DNA of 64,000 nucleotides, from NCBI RefSeq assembly GCF_934190775.1, contig NZ_CAKPTG010000003.1, positions 124,001-188,000 of the forward strand, given 5' to 3'. The position numbers and the translations under genes were made by a program. Source of the stretch: an uncultured Phascolarctobacterium sp. GTDB taxonomy: Bacteria > Bacillota > Negativicutes > Acidaminococcales > Acidaminococcaceae. A model generated the notes under the pieces. The model was not told the origin of the DNA, did no database searches, and was given only the letters and a program-made list of their open reading frames with translations. This document shows positions 1 to 8,362 of the stretch, in pieces; within the stretch, counting starts at the first letter, position 1; each line of letters starts with the position of its first letter.

Positions 1-1
1 G

Positions 2-874
2 GATTACAATGCGGCAGGGTATGCTGATGAAGAGCAGAAATTGGCAATGTTGACTCGCATCCTTCCATTTGTCGAAAAAAGGCTGAACCTGATTGAGCTT
101 GCGCCTAAAGGAACAGGAAAATCCTATGTCTTTGGTCATGTAAGTAAATATGGTTTACTTACAGATGGAGGCAAAGTAACTCGTGCGAAGATGTTTTACG
201 ATACTGCACGAAAAACACCGGGATTTATTACCGGTAACGATTTCGTTGCCATCGACGAAGTGAAGTTGGTTCAGTTTGGTGATGTGAATGAAATGCGCTC
301 TATCATGCAAGGATATATGGAGTATGGCCAGTTTAATATAGGCGGCTATGAGGGTAAGTCCGATGCTGGAGTTATTTTCCTCGGAAACATTGCTCAGGAC
401 AATATGGATGAGTATCAGAATATGTTCTCTGAACTTCCTACTCTCTTTCAAGAAAGTGCGCTTGTTGACCGAATCCATGGATTCATTAAGGGTTGGGATA
501 TACCTCGTATGAACGATGATCTTAAAATTTCGGGCTGGGCGTTGAATTCAGAATACTTCTGCACAATTTTGCATGAGTTGCGAAATGATGTAAGCTATCG
601 TGCGATAGTTGATCAGATTGTAGATGTGCCAGAAAAAGCAGATACCCGTGATACGGAAGCTGTAAAGCGCATTACTACCGCATATCTGAAGCTACTGTTC
701 CCGAATGTAAGAACTGTGCAAGATATAAATCCGAGAAAGTTTCAACAGTATTGTTTGCGTCCGGCTGTCCGTATGAGAAAAATAATCAAGAGACAGCTTG
801 GCATCTTGGATGTCGAGTTTAAGGGAAAGGATGTTCCGAATTTCTCGTTGAAGGAGATTCCCAATGAAAGTTGA
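2..874 (+). CDS. brxL: BrxL-like BREX AAA+ protein, 3' part
   Basis: The reading frame is open to the left window edge, so this is the last 290 codons of a longer gene. A Walker A (ELAPKGTGKSY) sits about 35 residues into the visible part, followed by a Walker B-like VAIDEV and a sensor-like VIFLGNI. This order matches the BrxL/TIGR02688 'Lon-related' family of BREX anti-phage systems, ring ATPases acting on DNA. The protein ends soon after a winged-helix-like tail (residues about 190-290) with no Lon protease domain, as in the shorter BrxL class. Its stop overlaps the next small ORF, and a cysteine desulfurase follows. Other BREX genes (pglZ, brxC, methylase or brxP) would lie upstream, outside the window. 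The family call is from motif pattern only. Confidence 0.85.
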   Translation, partial: DYNAAGYADEEQKLAMLTRILPFVEKRLNLIELAPKGTGKSYVFGHVSKYGLLTDGGKVTRAKMFYDTARKTPGFITGNDFVAIDEVKLVQFGDVNEMRSIMQGYMEYGQFNIGGYEGKSDAGVIFLGNIAQDNMDEYQNMFSELPTLFQESALVDRIHGFIKGWDIPRMNDDLKISGWALNSEYFCTILHELRNDVSYRAIVDQIVDVPEKADTRDTEAVKRITTAYLKLLFPNVRTVQDINPRKFQQYCLRPAVRMRKIIKRQLGILDVEFKGKDVPNFSLKEIPNES

Positions 875-1061
875 TTGTGTTATCTGCGGTAAAGAAAGAT
901 TGGATAAGGATACGATAGGTATCAACAAAAAACTCCTTGGTGAGTCTATTAATAATTTCTACTGTATGGACTGTTTAGCTGAATACTTAGGATGTAATGT
1001 ACAGGATCTCTTGGATAAAATCGAGGAATTTAAAGAAGAGGGATGTAAACTCTTCATGTGA
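864..1061 (+). CDS. Small Cys-pair (zinc-ribbon-like) protein
   Basis: A 65-aa ORF starts 11 bases before the brxL stop, so the two are probably translationally coupled. It has two CxxC knuckles, CVIC near residue 5 and CMDC near residue 34, which could bind one zinc or an Fe-S centre, followed by a short acidic amphipathic tail. I recognise no named family. It lies between brxL and a cysteine desulfurase and ends 10 bases before the latter's start, suggesting one operon. It might be a sulfur- or metal-handling partner, or a small DNA-binding accessory; this is inference from position. Confidence 0.6.
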   Translation: MKVDCVICGKERLDKDTIGINKKLLGESINNFYCMDCLAEYLGCNVQDLLDKIEEFKEEGCKLFM

Positions 1062-1071
1062 GGTGAGAAAT

Positions 1072-2196
1072 GTGAATCATTTTATATATGCTGACAATGC
1101 AGCAACGACCCAACTTGATGTGAGCGCTTTTGAAAAGATGAAGCCGTATTTGTTGAATGAGTATGGAAATGCTTCACAGCCGTATGCGTTTGCACGAGCA
1201 CCAAAGACTGCTTTGAAGGAGGCCCGACAAGTCATAGCAGAATGTATTGGTGCGATGCCAGGGGAGATATACTTCACCTCTGGAGGTACAGAAAGTGATA
1301 ACTGGGCAATAAAAGGAAGTGCGTTTTCAGGTATCAACAAAGATGAAATCGTCACATCGTCAATAGAGCATCATGCGATTTTGAGAGCTTGTGAAGATGT
1401 CGAAAAACTTGGCTATTCTGTAGTATATTTGCCAGTTGATAAACAAGGCACCGTACAGCCTCAAACACTGGCGGGCACCATCGGAAAGAACACTCGTCTC
1501 GTGTCAATAATGTTCAGTAACAATGAAATAGGCACGATACAGGATATTTCAACGCTTGCTCAAATTGCTCATGATAAAGGAGCGCTTTTTCATACGGATG
1601 CAGTTCAAGCGGTTGGGCATTACCCGATAAATGTAAAAGAGTTAGGGGTAGATATGCTATCGGCTTCAGCTCACAAGTTTAATGGCCCCAAGGGTGTGGG
1701 ATTTCTGTATGTACGGAGTGGCACTGATATATCCTCATATATGAGCGGAGGAAGTCAAGAACGTGGTTTAAGGGCAGGAACTGAAAATATAGCATCGATT
1801 GTTGGGATGGCTCATGCGCTGAAAATGAATATTCAAGATCTTCCGGCTAACATGGAACATCTTAGAAGCTTAGAAGCCTGCCTTCTCAACCTATTAACAT
1901 CGGGAAAGGTGGAATTCATCAGAAATGGTGGAAGCAATACCATCCCTGGAAACATTAGTCTATCTTTCCCTGGACACAATGGAGAATCCATCCTTCATAG
2001 GCTGGATTTGATGGGTATTTGCGTGTCTACAGGTTCAGCGTGTGACAGCAAGGAAACTCAGATTTCTCATGTTCTTCAAGCTATTCAGCTTTCTGATAGT
2101 GTAGCCCAAGGAACGATAAGGGTATCATTTGGAAAGAATAACACTATGCAAGACGCAACTAGTGTTGGAAAGGCGCTGTTAAAAATCGTCAGGTAA
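1072..2196 (+). CDS. Cysteine desulfurase (IscS/NifS/DndA type)
   Basis: PLP-dependent aminotransferase-fold enzyme (374 aa) that takes sulfur from cysteine as a persulfide for a partner. Visible motifs are IYADNAATT at the N-terminus, GGTESDN, the EHHA segment, the PLP-lysine motif SAHKFNGPKG, RAGTENI, and the active cysteine in STGSACDS. An upstream in-frame ATG (997) lies inside the previous gene; the GTG at 1072 after AGGTGAG is preferred because homologues begin at about this point. A separate desulfurase next to brxL recalls dndA and sspA of phosphorothioation systems. BREX type 4 carries a PAPS-reductase-like BrxP, so this gene may supply sulfur for DNA modification. A housekeeping Fe-S role cannot be excluded. 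Confidence 0.9.
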   Translation: MNHFIYADNAATTQLDVSAFEKMKPYLLNEYGNASQPYAFARAPKTALKEARQVIAECIGAMPGEIYFTSGGTESDNWAIKGSAFSGINKDEIVTSSIEHHAILRACEDVEKLGYSVVYLPVDKQGTVQPQTLAGTIGKNTRLVSIMFSNNEIGTIQDISTLAQIAHDKGALFHTDAVQAVGHYPINVKELGVDMLSASAHKFNGPKGVGFLYVRSGTDISSYMSGGSQERGLRAGTENIASIVGMAHALKMNIQDLPANMEHLRSLEACLLNLLTSGKVEFIRNGGSNTIPGNISLSFPGHNGESILHRLDLMGICVSTGSACDSKETQISHVLQAIQLSDSVAQGTIRVSFGKNNTMQDATSVGKALLKIVR

Positions 2197-2213
2197 GAAT
2201 GGAGTTGAACTGC

Positions 2214-2525
2214 GTGGCTGAGAAAACCCATATTGCAATCGACCTGGAGTCATTTTATGCTTAGGTAGAATGCAATGAGCGTGGCTTTGATTCGCTGACG
2301 ACAACCATTGCCGTGGCATATATGAGCCGCACTGAAAAAACAATATGCCTGGCGGTTTCTCCCTCCCTCAAATCATACGGTATTTCAGGCAGGGCAAGAC
2401 TATTTGAGATTGTCCAGCGGGTTAAAGAGGTTAATCGTGAGCGTCAGAGAAGAATTTCTGGCGCTCAATTTATATACAAGTCCTCTGACGTAAGCATCAA
2501 ATATAACGCGGATATAAAATCTTAA
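2214..2525 (+). pseudogene. Y-family DNA polymerase (UmuC/DinB-like) N-terminal remnant
   Basis: Reading from GTG 2214 gives THIAIDLESFYA, then an in-frame TAG (2262-2264), then VECNERGFD and a stretch with SRTEKTICLAVSPSLKSYGI. This matches the N-terminal palm/fingers of UmuC-like lesion-bypass polymerases, in which an SFYASVE-type motif holds a catalytic aspartate region. Only about 104 codons remain of an expected 400 or more, and the internal stop falls in the catalytic motif. The gene is therefore dead. It is collinear with the desulfurase but starts 18 bases after it. Confidence 0.85.
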
Positions 2526-2540
2526 TTCAATAATATATAA

Positions 2541-2591
2541 AAGAGGCAGGGTACATATCACATATCACATTGTCCCAGCCTCTTCTTTTTT
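2541..2591 (+). terminator. Hairpin with T-run, left boundary of the Rep segment
   Basis: An imperfect inverted repeat (aagaggcagggtac at 2541-2554 and gtcccagcctctt at 2572-2584) is followed by CTTTTTTT. It could terminate transcription from the BREX/umuC side. The stem sequence (gaggctgggac) resembles the arms of the palindrome at 3583-3732 (gaggctaggac), so the two may mark the ends of one mobile segment. Confidence 0.6.
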
Positions 2592-2646
2592 TACTATTTG
2601 TTAACCTCTATGTTGATAAAATTTAGAAATCAACAGGAGGTGTTAT

Positions 2647-3542
2647 ATGGGTCTTGATTTTGCTACGTTAAAAAAAGAGAATCTTATCATTGCTGATAAA
2701 TTTCGAAGGGCGGGGCTTGAGGAGGATTACGTATTACTGAGTAGTTGCGCTACATATGTGTCGTATAAAAACTTTGCTGATAGCAGAGCGCTGCACCTTA
2801 GCAATTTTTGCAAAAGTAAATTTTGCCCTATTTGCAATCGAATTAACGCCTATAAGCAAAAACGCAAAATGAGAGATTTTTTAAAAAAATACGATTTCGC
2901 TGCTCATGGGCATTACCATTTGATATTTACGTTGGAAGATTGTGGATTGAATTGTATAAAAAAGACCATTAAAATAATTAAAAGTGCTTGGGCCAAAATG
3001 ATTCGTCGAGTTAATTTCAAAAAAAAATATTGGATTACTCTTATTATGTACATGTAAAATATAATGCAGGTGCAAGAGAAGATAAAGCGTATAATGTACA
3101 TCTACATGTGATTTGTATTTACAATAACAACATAGCAAAATCTGATATAACCTGCGAGCATGAAGCCTGGGAAAATGGATTTTATAAGACTTTTTGTCGC
3201 AAAAAAGAAAAAAGTGGTTACAGTATTGATTATAAGCCCGTAGTATTGCTTAATAAGATAGAGACGCCCAAGCATCTGGTGAATTTGGTGGGTTATTGTG
3301 CTAGGGGTATTGACGTAGTTAATGTACCCGTCAAGGATTTGGCAGAATTGAAAAGGCAACTTACTAATGTTAACCTGATGCAGTCATCTCAGCATCTTGG
3401 GAAATTACTCCGCGACCAGGAGCGTAAAAAGAAAAAAATTGTTAGATTACCGTATTATATAAGTGTAACTATATGGTCTGATAAGAGATATGAGGATGCG
3501 TATGCATATGATCCGATAACTTATAATACTATTGTTGATTAA
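2647..3542 (+). pseudogene. Rolling-circle replication initiator (Rep_1-like), frameshifted
   Basis: Two overlapping ORFs in different frames (2647-3057 and 3030-3542) together resemble one plasmid Rep_1-type protein of about 298 residues. The first half has the zinc-like CKSKFCPICNRINAYKQ segment and HYHLIFTLE; the second has NVHLHVICIY, the HxH-type metal motif of HUH endonucleases. The frame changes at a run of nine A (3019-3027), where a -1 slip would join them (NFKKK then ILDYSYYVH). The RBS caacaggaggtg lies before ATG 2647. Either the gene is mutated or it uses polymerase or ribosome slippage. A catalytic tyrosine cannot be assigned confidently. This marks an integrated plasmid-like element. 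Confidence 0.7.
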
Positions 3543-3582
3543 TATGCAATATTAAATCAATCATGATATTATAGATTCAAAG

Positions 3583-3736
3583 GAGGCTAGGACAAAACTG
3601 ACTTCACAGATTGAAAAATCGCTATAGTTTAAGTGTTTTCTAAAATTCTTGTACTAAAAAACCAGTGGTAATTCATCTGATGGTAAATCTCCACTGGCTT
3701 TTCTGTTTAAAGCTAGGTTTTGTCCTAGCCTCTTTT
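3583..3736. repeat. Long nested inverted repeat after rep
   Basis: A perfect 16-bp inverted repeat (gaggctaggacaaaac at 3583-3598, gttttgtcctagcctc at 3717-3732) encloses a second hairpin, CCAGTGG (3662-3668) with CCACTGG (3691-3697). A T-rich tail follows. It lies between the broken rep gene and a truncated host gene. It may be a terminator, an origin-type cruciform of the rolling-circle element or an element end. No ORF is seen in 3543-3825. Confidence 0.75.
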
Positions 3737-3825
3737 GATTATGCTATGTGTGCGTTATCAATTTATACCATTTTATATTATATTAGAATTAAGTCTGCAG
3801 ATTTTCATTACGTACATATCACTGA

Positions 3826-4179
3826 TATCACTGTGGCGCATTAGTTGAAGGCCATACAGAAAAGCATAAGGAAGATCCTTGGGAAAAACGTAAAGAGGAA
3901 GCATTGGCACACCTGGCAAAGGCTGATGCGCGTGAACAGAAGCTGGTTTTGGCAGATAAGCTGGCAAATATGCGTGCGATTGCGCGTGATTATGCTAACT
4001 ACGGCGAGGACTTATGGCAGCGCTTCAAACGTGGCAAGGATATTCAGAGCTGGTATTATCATGCAGCAGTGAAGGCAATGAGTGATTTGGAGTTTGATGC
4101 GGAGGCAGCGCCTTTTTATAAAGAATTTGAAGACAAGGTAAATCAGGTTTTTGGGTATGAGGAAAATGCTGGCAGATGA
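3826..4179 (+). pseudogene. HD-domain phosphohydrolase (RelA/SpoT-like), 5'-truncated
   Basis: An open frame from 3826 encodes LVEGHTE followed by KSWEER-like, KLVLADKLANMRAI, DLWQRFKRGK and QSWYYHA segments. These are typical of the C-terminal half of small HD_4 phosphohydrolases related to RelA/SpoT hydrolases. An in-frame TGA at 3823-3825 and the absence of the N-terminal HD histidines show that roughly the first 90-100 residues are missing. The break lies about 90 bases after the palindrome at 3583-3736, so insertion or rearrangement of the Rep element may have cut the gene. TTG 3904 could in principle start a 91-aa product, but it would lack the catalytic part. Confidence 0.75.
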
Positions 4180-4250
4180 ACTGGAGCAGGACGATTGCTT
4201 AGTGTCTGAAGTAGAGGCGTAAAATCATTGATTAAAGGAGTGATTTCTAA

Positions 4251-5771
4251 ATGCAAGAAATTAAATGTCCAAAATGTGGTGAAGTATTTCAGGTAGATGA
4301 AGCTGGTTATGCAGCTATTGTTAAACAGGTTCGCGATAAGGAGTTTAATAAAGAGCTTAAAGAGCGGGAAGCGCAGTTTAAAATAGCAAAAGAGGATGCT
4401 TTAGAAGTTGCAAAAACTAAAGCAGAAAAAGATCTTAATCAGCTGATAGCTCAGAAAGATAAAGAAATTGCGGATTTACAAAAAAAGCATGATAGTGAAT
4501 CCAATGAAACAAAACTTGAAATTGCAAATTTGAATGCACAAATTGCTGCTGCGGAATCTGAAAAAAATACGGCACTCGAAAAAGCTGAAGCTGAAAAGGA
4601 TAGACTGATTTCTGAGCTTAATACTAAGCTACAAGCTAAAGATGACGAGCAAAAGCACATTGTCAAAGAGGCTGAAGCTGAAAAGGACAAAATTATTGCT
4701 GAACTTCAGAATCAGATAAGTAATATTACCAAGGATCATAAACATGATATGGAGCAGTTGAAAAGTGCAAAACAATTAGAGATTGATGCACTTAGTGCTC
4801 AAATTACCAATAATGAAACCGTCAAAAACTTAGCTGTTAGTGAGGTGGAAACTAAATATACTAAGTTGTTAGCTGAGAAAAAAGAAGAAATTGCTAAGCT
4901 TAATGGTGATTTAGAATCTAAAAATAAGGAGCTGGAAATAAGGGAGAATAGTATTCGTAGAGAATATGATGTCATTATAAAAAACAAAGATGAGCAGATA
5001 GAGCAGTACAGAGATTTTAAGGCTAGACAGTCGACTAAGATGATTGGAGAAAGTCTTGAAGTACATTGTAGCAATGAATTCAATAAAGTGCGTCATATTG
5101 GTTTTCCTACAGCATATTTTGAAAAAGATAATGATGCTAGAAGTGGTAGTAAGGGGGATTTTATTTTTAAAGATTTTGATGATGAGGGTAATGAATACAT
5201 TTCTATTATGTTTGAAATGAAAAATGAAGCTGATGCAACTGAGAAAAAACATAAAAACGAGGACTTTTTTAAAGAACTGGACAAGGATAGACGAGAGAAA
5301 AAATGCGAATATGCTGTTTTAGTAACTTTGCTGGAAGCAGACAATGACTATTATAATCAGGGGATTGTTGATGTATCTCATCGCTATCCGAAAATGTATG
5401 TGATTAGGCCACAGTTTTTTGTTCCGTTAATTTCTTTATTGCGTAATGCAGCTCGTAATTCCCTGGAATACAGAAAACAGTTGGCTGAAATGAAGAACCA
5501 AAATATTGATATAGAAAACTTTGAAGCAGGAATAGACGAGTTTAAGCGTTTGTGGGGGATGCATTATACCAATGCTCAGAAGAGATTTGATGAAGCTATA
5601 GATGAAATAGATAAGACAATACAGCATCTGCAGAAGGTTAGAGATGCTCTAGTTACTTCTGGCAATCATTTGGGCAAAGCAAATAGTCAGGCAGCAGATT
5701 TGACAATTAAGCGTTTGACAAAAGGTAATCCTACTATGGCTCAAAAATTTGCTGAGTTGAAAGAAAAATAG
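4251..5771 (+). CDS. DUF2130 coiled-coil protein
   Basis: This 506-aa protein starts after the RBS taaaggag. It opens with a short zinc-ribbon half (IKCPKCGEVF, Cys6 and Cys9), continues as a long charged coiled coil (about residues 25-260) and ends in the DUF2130 domain (about 265-430, with EVHCSNEFN, GSKGDFIFKDF and ISIMFEMKNE). The D-x(n)-ExK-like pattern in the last segments is compatible with a restriction-endonuclease-like fold, which has been suggested for DUF2130; I cannot prove it here. Function is unknown in the family. It stands alone on the plus strand next to mobile-element debris, so an accessory or defence role is possible. Confidence 0.8.
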   Translation: MQEIKCPKCGEVFQVDEAGYAAIVKQVRDKEFNKELKEREAQFKIAKEDALEVAKTKAEKDLNQLIAQKDKEIADLQKKHDSESNETKLEIANLNAQIAAAESEKNTALEKAEAEKDRLISELNTKLQAKDDEQKHIVKEAEAEKDKIIAELQNQISNITKDHKHDMEQLKSAKQLEIDALSAQITNNETVKNLAVSEVETKYTKLLAEKKEEIAKLNGDLESKNKELEIRENSIRREYDVIIKNKDEQIEQYRDFKARQSTKMIGESLEVHCSNEFNKVRHIGFPTAYFEKDNDARSGSKGDFIFKDFDDEGNEYISIMFEMKNEADATEKKHKNEDFFKELDKDRREKKCEYAVLVTLLEADNDYYNQGIVDVSHRYPKMYVIRPQFFVPLISLLRNAARNSLEYRKQLAEMKNQNIDIENFEAGIDEFKRLWGMHYTNAQKRFDEAIDEIDKTIQHLQKVRDALVTSGNHLGKANSQAADLTIKRLTKGNPTMAQKFAELKEK

Positions 5772-6036
5772 CGGGAGAAGTTGCAGCAGGAGGCTTATGC
5801 TTATGAGCTGAACGGCGAGATGTACGTTTATGCAGTTGAAGTATTTTATAAGCTGAGATAAGAGTAATAAAGCTGATACTCAGTTAGGTCGAAAGGACTT
5901 ATGGAGAATGGCAATGGTCCCAATTTTGTGGGTATATCTGTTACATGAGTGTAGTTCGACTTGGTCCGCAGTTTTGGTGTGAACCTATTACAATATGTGG
6001 GTTAAGCTAGTCCAAATTTTGTGGTCGACCTAGTTT
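5772..6036. other. Non-coding stretch with degenerate short repeats
   Basis: A short open remnant (cgggagaagttg... to about 5861) ends in stops and matches no family I know. From 5915 to 6030 three degenerate copies of a tggtccaattttgtgg-like unit occur (near 5915, 5961 and 6009). They look like repeated element ends or binding sites. No complete gene is seen. Confidence 0.4.
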
Positions 6037-6606
6037 GTGTTATTTGATTTCAATGGTTGGAGCGAATTGTTCCAGCCAGTTTTGTCTTTGAAGAGTGAGC
6101 ATCAGAGTGATAGCGAGGAGTTTTTCCGAGGCTGTTATGAAATCAGCTTAAAGCAGAAGCAGCTGGATTTGGAATTTATGGCTATGGAGTCAGAGCTACT
6201 TCTGAAGACTTCGTTCGATGCTTATTCTAATCATGGAAAGTATAATCTCAATAAAGCCTTGAAAGAGTATTTTAAAGCAAGAAACTTTCAGAAGGAGCTT
6301 GAGATTAATCTGCTGCTTGACAGGCTTGGCAGACTCAGCTATGCTTCCTTCAAGCTGGTTACCAAGCATTGGTCAGCAAATTATTGCAATTTATTCGGTG
6401 TAATGCGTAAGGCTAAGCTGATTAAACCGGTTATCAATATCGGTGCGAGGAAGCTTGATGAAAATCCGTACCAAATGGGGCAGAGAATTGCGCTGCGTAG
6501 TCAGGACATGACTGCTGTAAGATTGACTTTTCTTATGCTGCGTGCGCAGAAACTTTTGCTCCCTGATTATGATTTTTATTATAGATGTGAAAGAAAGGTA
6601 GGATAA
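6037..6606 (+). CDS. Hypothetical protein, possibly truncated
   Basis: A 189-aa frame begins at GTG 6037, three bases after an in-frame TAG, without a convincing Shine-Dalgarno site. The predicted protein is mostly helical, rich in Leu, Lys and Glu, with the conserved-looking segments FRGCYEISLKQKQLDLEF and LLLDRLGRLSYASFKLV. I do not recognise a family. The lack of a start signal and the repeats just upstream suggest that the 5' part has been lost. A strong terminator follows 16 bases after the stop. Confidence 0.4.
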   Translation: MLFDFNGWSELFQPVLSLKSEHQSDSEEFFRGCYEISLKQKQLDLEFMAMESELLLKTSFDAYSNHGKYNLNKALKEYFKARNFQKELEINLLLDRLGRLSYASFKLVTKHWSANYCNLFGVMRKAKLIKPVINIGARKLDENPYQMGQRIALRSQDMTAVRLTFLMLRAQKLLLPDYDFYYRCERKVG

Positions 6607-6621
6607 ATAAGTTTACAATAA

Positions 6622-6666
6622 GAAAAGGCTGACGCTTCGCATTTACGCAAGGCGTCAGCCTTTTTG
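6622..6666. terminator. Bidirectional terminator, copy 1 of a repeated hairpin
   Basis: The stem AAAAGGCTGACGC / GCGTCAGCCTTTTT encloses a 16-nt loop with T-runs on both strands. It serves the ORF ending at 6606 and the convergent HxlR gene. A copy differing at one loop base (ttacgc versus ttatgc) lies at 10044-10087. Confidence 0.9.
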
Positions 6667-6678
6667 CACAAAAACACT

Positions 6679-7011
6679 TTAATGGTTAGCCTTATATGCC
6701 TCGCCCCAGGTGAACATGCAGTCAAGGATTGGCTTAAGGCTTAGACCGAGCTCAGTCAGCGAATACTCCACCTTCGGCGGTACTTCGGCGTAGACCTGGC
6801 GATGGACAAGTCCGCTTTCCTCCATGGCACGCAGCTGTGCAGTCAGAACCTTTTGGGAAACATTGCCTACGGATTTCTTCAGCTCTCCGAAGCGCTTTGT
6901 TCCGGTCAGTAAATCACGCAGTATTAAAACCTTCCATTTATCACCTATGAGTGTCAGAGTGGTTTCCACCGGGCAGGCGGGCAGCTCAGCTTTTTTATTG
7001 ATTTCGCTCAT
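6679..7011 (-). CDS. HxlR-family winged-helix regulator
   Basis: This 110-aa protein has the HxlR signature: CPVETTLTLIGDKWKVLILRDL near the N-terminus, FGELKK, ISQKVLT-like SQKVLTAQLRAMEESGLV and VEYSLTELG. Such dimeric regulators sense redox or electrophile stress, often through the N-terminal cysteine. The start at 7011 is chosen over 7035 because aggaggctaacgaat precedes it at proper spacing. It is divergent from the flavin split-barrel gene at 7290, a common HxlR/oxidoreductase arrangement, and probably controls it and the genes behind it. Confidence 0.92.
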   Translation of the reverse strand: MSEINKKAELPACPVETTLTLIGDKWKVLILRDLLTGTKRFGELKKSVGNVSQKVLTAQLRAMEESGLVHRQVYAEVPPKVEYSLTELGLSLKPILDCMFTWGEAYKANH

Positions 7012-7289
7012 ATTCGTTAGCCTCCTGTTTTGCAAAATGGTATATTCAAGGCATACTATGCGCTGCAGCTATCATTTTCGCGTAGCTTTGCTTGGCGCAA
7101 GCGTATGCCTACTTCATGAAATATATTTATGGCATTATTATAAGGCCAGAGTAAAAATATGGCAAGAGGAAGTCTTTAATAGTCACCGGCAGGTAACCAT
7201 ACCACAATATTGTGCGTACTTCACAAGCTGCTCAATGCGTATTACAATAAAAGCATCACGAAACATACTATAGCTTGGAGGTACTAATA

Positions 7290-7685
7290 ATGAAAAAAGT
7301 AGTAGAATTTCTGAATGCTAACCCTGTGCAATATCTGGCCACCGTTGGCCGCGATGGCAAGGCAAAATGCCGTCCCTTTATGTTTGCAGGTTTGCTTGAC
7401 GGCAAGCTGTGGTTTTGCACTAATAACCAAAAGGATGTCTATAAGGATATGTTGAACAATCCGGAAGTTGAGCTTTCCGTGTCCAGTCCGGAGTATGCAT
7501 GGATTCGTTTGCATGGCAAGGCTGTTTTTGAAAACAATATGCCAGCCAAGGAAATGTGCCTGCAGAATCCCATTGTAAAAGGTCAGTATGGTGAAGCCAC
7601 CAATCCCATCTTTGAGGTATTCTATCTGGAAAACGCTCACGGGATTATTGCTGACTTCTCAGGAAATCCTCCCTACGAATTCTAA
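7290..7685 (+). CDS. Pyridoxamine 5'-phosphate oxidase-like flavin protein
   Basis: A 131-aa split-barrel protein with the typical opening VVEFLNANPVQYLATVGRDG, then KAKCRPFMF and LWFCTNNQKDVYKDM. It likely binds FMN or F420-type cofactor and reduces a small substrate. ATG 7290 follows ttggaggtac, making the in-frame GTG/ATG at 7275 less likely. It heads a plus-strand run with the flavin-ferredoxin fusion and the macrodomain/sirtuin pair, opposite the HxlR gene. Substrate unknown. Confidence 0.88.
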   Translation: MKKVVEFLNANPVQYLATVGRDGKAKCRPFMFAGLLDGKLWFCTNNQKDVYKDMLNNPEVELSVSSPEYAWIRLHGKAVFENNMPAKEMCLQNPIVKGQYGEATNPIFEVFYLENAHGIIADFSGNPPYEF

Positions 7686-7751
7686 AAAATAATGCAGCAG
7701 CCTTTGCGAAAGCGAGGCTGCTGTAATGCTCTAGAAAGGACGGCTGATAAA

Positions 7752-8360
7752 ATGCAGAACGCTGATTATTTGCAGCTGCTGGTTGATTATATTCATTCTG
7801 CTACGCTTGCAACCATTGGGGCAGACGGGCATCCGCAAACGCGAATTATAGATATGATGCTGTGGGATGAGCAGGGCGTATATTTCCTCACCGCCAAAGG
7901 CAAGGCTTTTTACGCTCAGCTTATGGAGCAGGGATATGTAGCGCTATCGGCAACGAAAGAAAAAATTGCTGTTTCGCTGCGGGGAAAAATAAAGAATATC
8001 GGTAACAGCAGGCTGGATGAAATCTTTACGAAGAATGTTTATATGCAAGCTATTTATCCTGGAGATACCCGCAGCGCTTTAGAGGTTTTCTGCCTTTATG
8101 AAGCAGAGGGCGAATATTTTGACATCAGTGATCCGGCGCATATAGTTCGTGACAGTATTACCATAGGTAAACAAGCGCAGGCCGTAGCGGGCTACTATGT
8201 AGGCGCTGGTTGCATAGGCTGCAAGCTGTGTTATTCTGTTTGCCCACAAAAGTGTATAGATATTGCGCAAAAGCCGGTTGTCATCAATCAGCAGCATTGC
8301 CTTAGCTGCGGCAGATGTGCCGAAATCTGTCCCAAGCAGGTCATAAGAAAGAGAGCCTGA
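7752..8360 (+). CDS. Flavin split-barrel protein fused to 2x[4Fe-4S] ferredoxin
   Basis: This 202-aa protein begins with a PPOX-like domain (residues 1-135; HSATLATIGADGHPQTRII) and ends in a bacterial-type ferredoxin (about 150-202) with CIGCKLCYSVCP and CLSCGRCAEICP. The fusion suggests electron transfer from ferredoxin to a flavin and then to an unknown acceptor. Start ATG 7752 follows agaaagga. It lies 66 bases after the first split-barrel gene and 2 bases before the macrodomain gene, so it is probably in their operon. That link to ADP-ribosylation is inference. Confidence 0.87.
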   Translation: MQNADYLQLLVDYIHSATLATIGADGHPQTRIIDMMLWDEQGVYFLTAKGKAFYAQLMEQGYVALSATKEKIAVSLRGKIKNIGNSRLDEIFTKNVYMQAIYPGDTRSALEVFCLYEAEGEYFDISDPAHIVRDSITIGKQAQAVAGYYVGAGCIGCKLCYSVCPQKCIDIAQKPVVINQQHCLSCGRCAEICPKQVIRKRA

Positions 8361-8362
8361 GC

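Noticed and set aside
997..1071. N-terminal extension of the cysteine desulfurase
   Set aside because: It overlaps the small Cys-pair ORF, has no RBS, and family members start close to the IYADNAATT motif.
3019..3027. Programmed frameshift in rep stated as fact
   Set aside because: The A9 run permits it, but mutation or a sequencing error is equally possible without homologue comparison.
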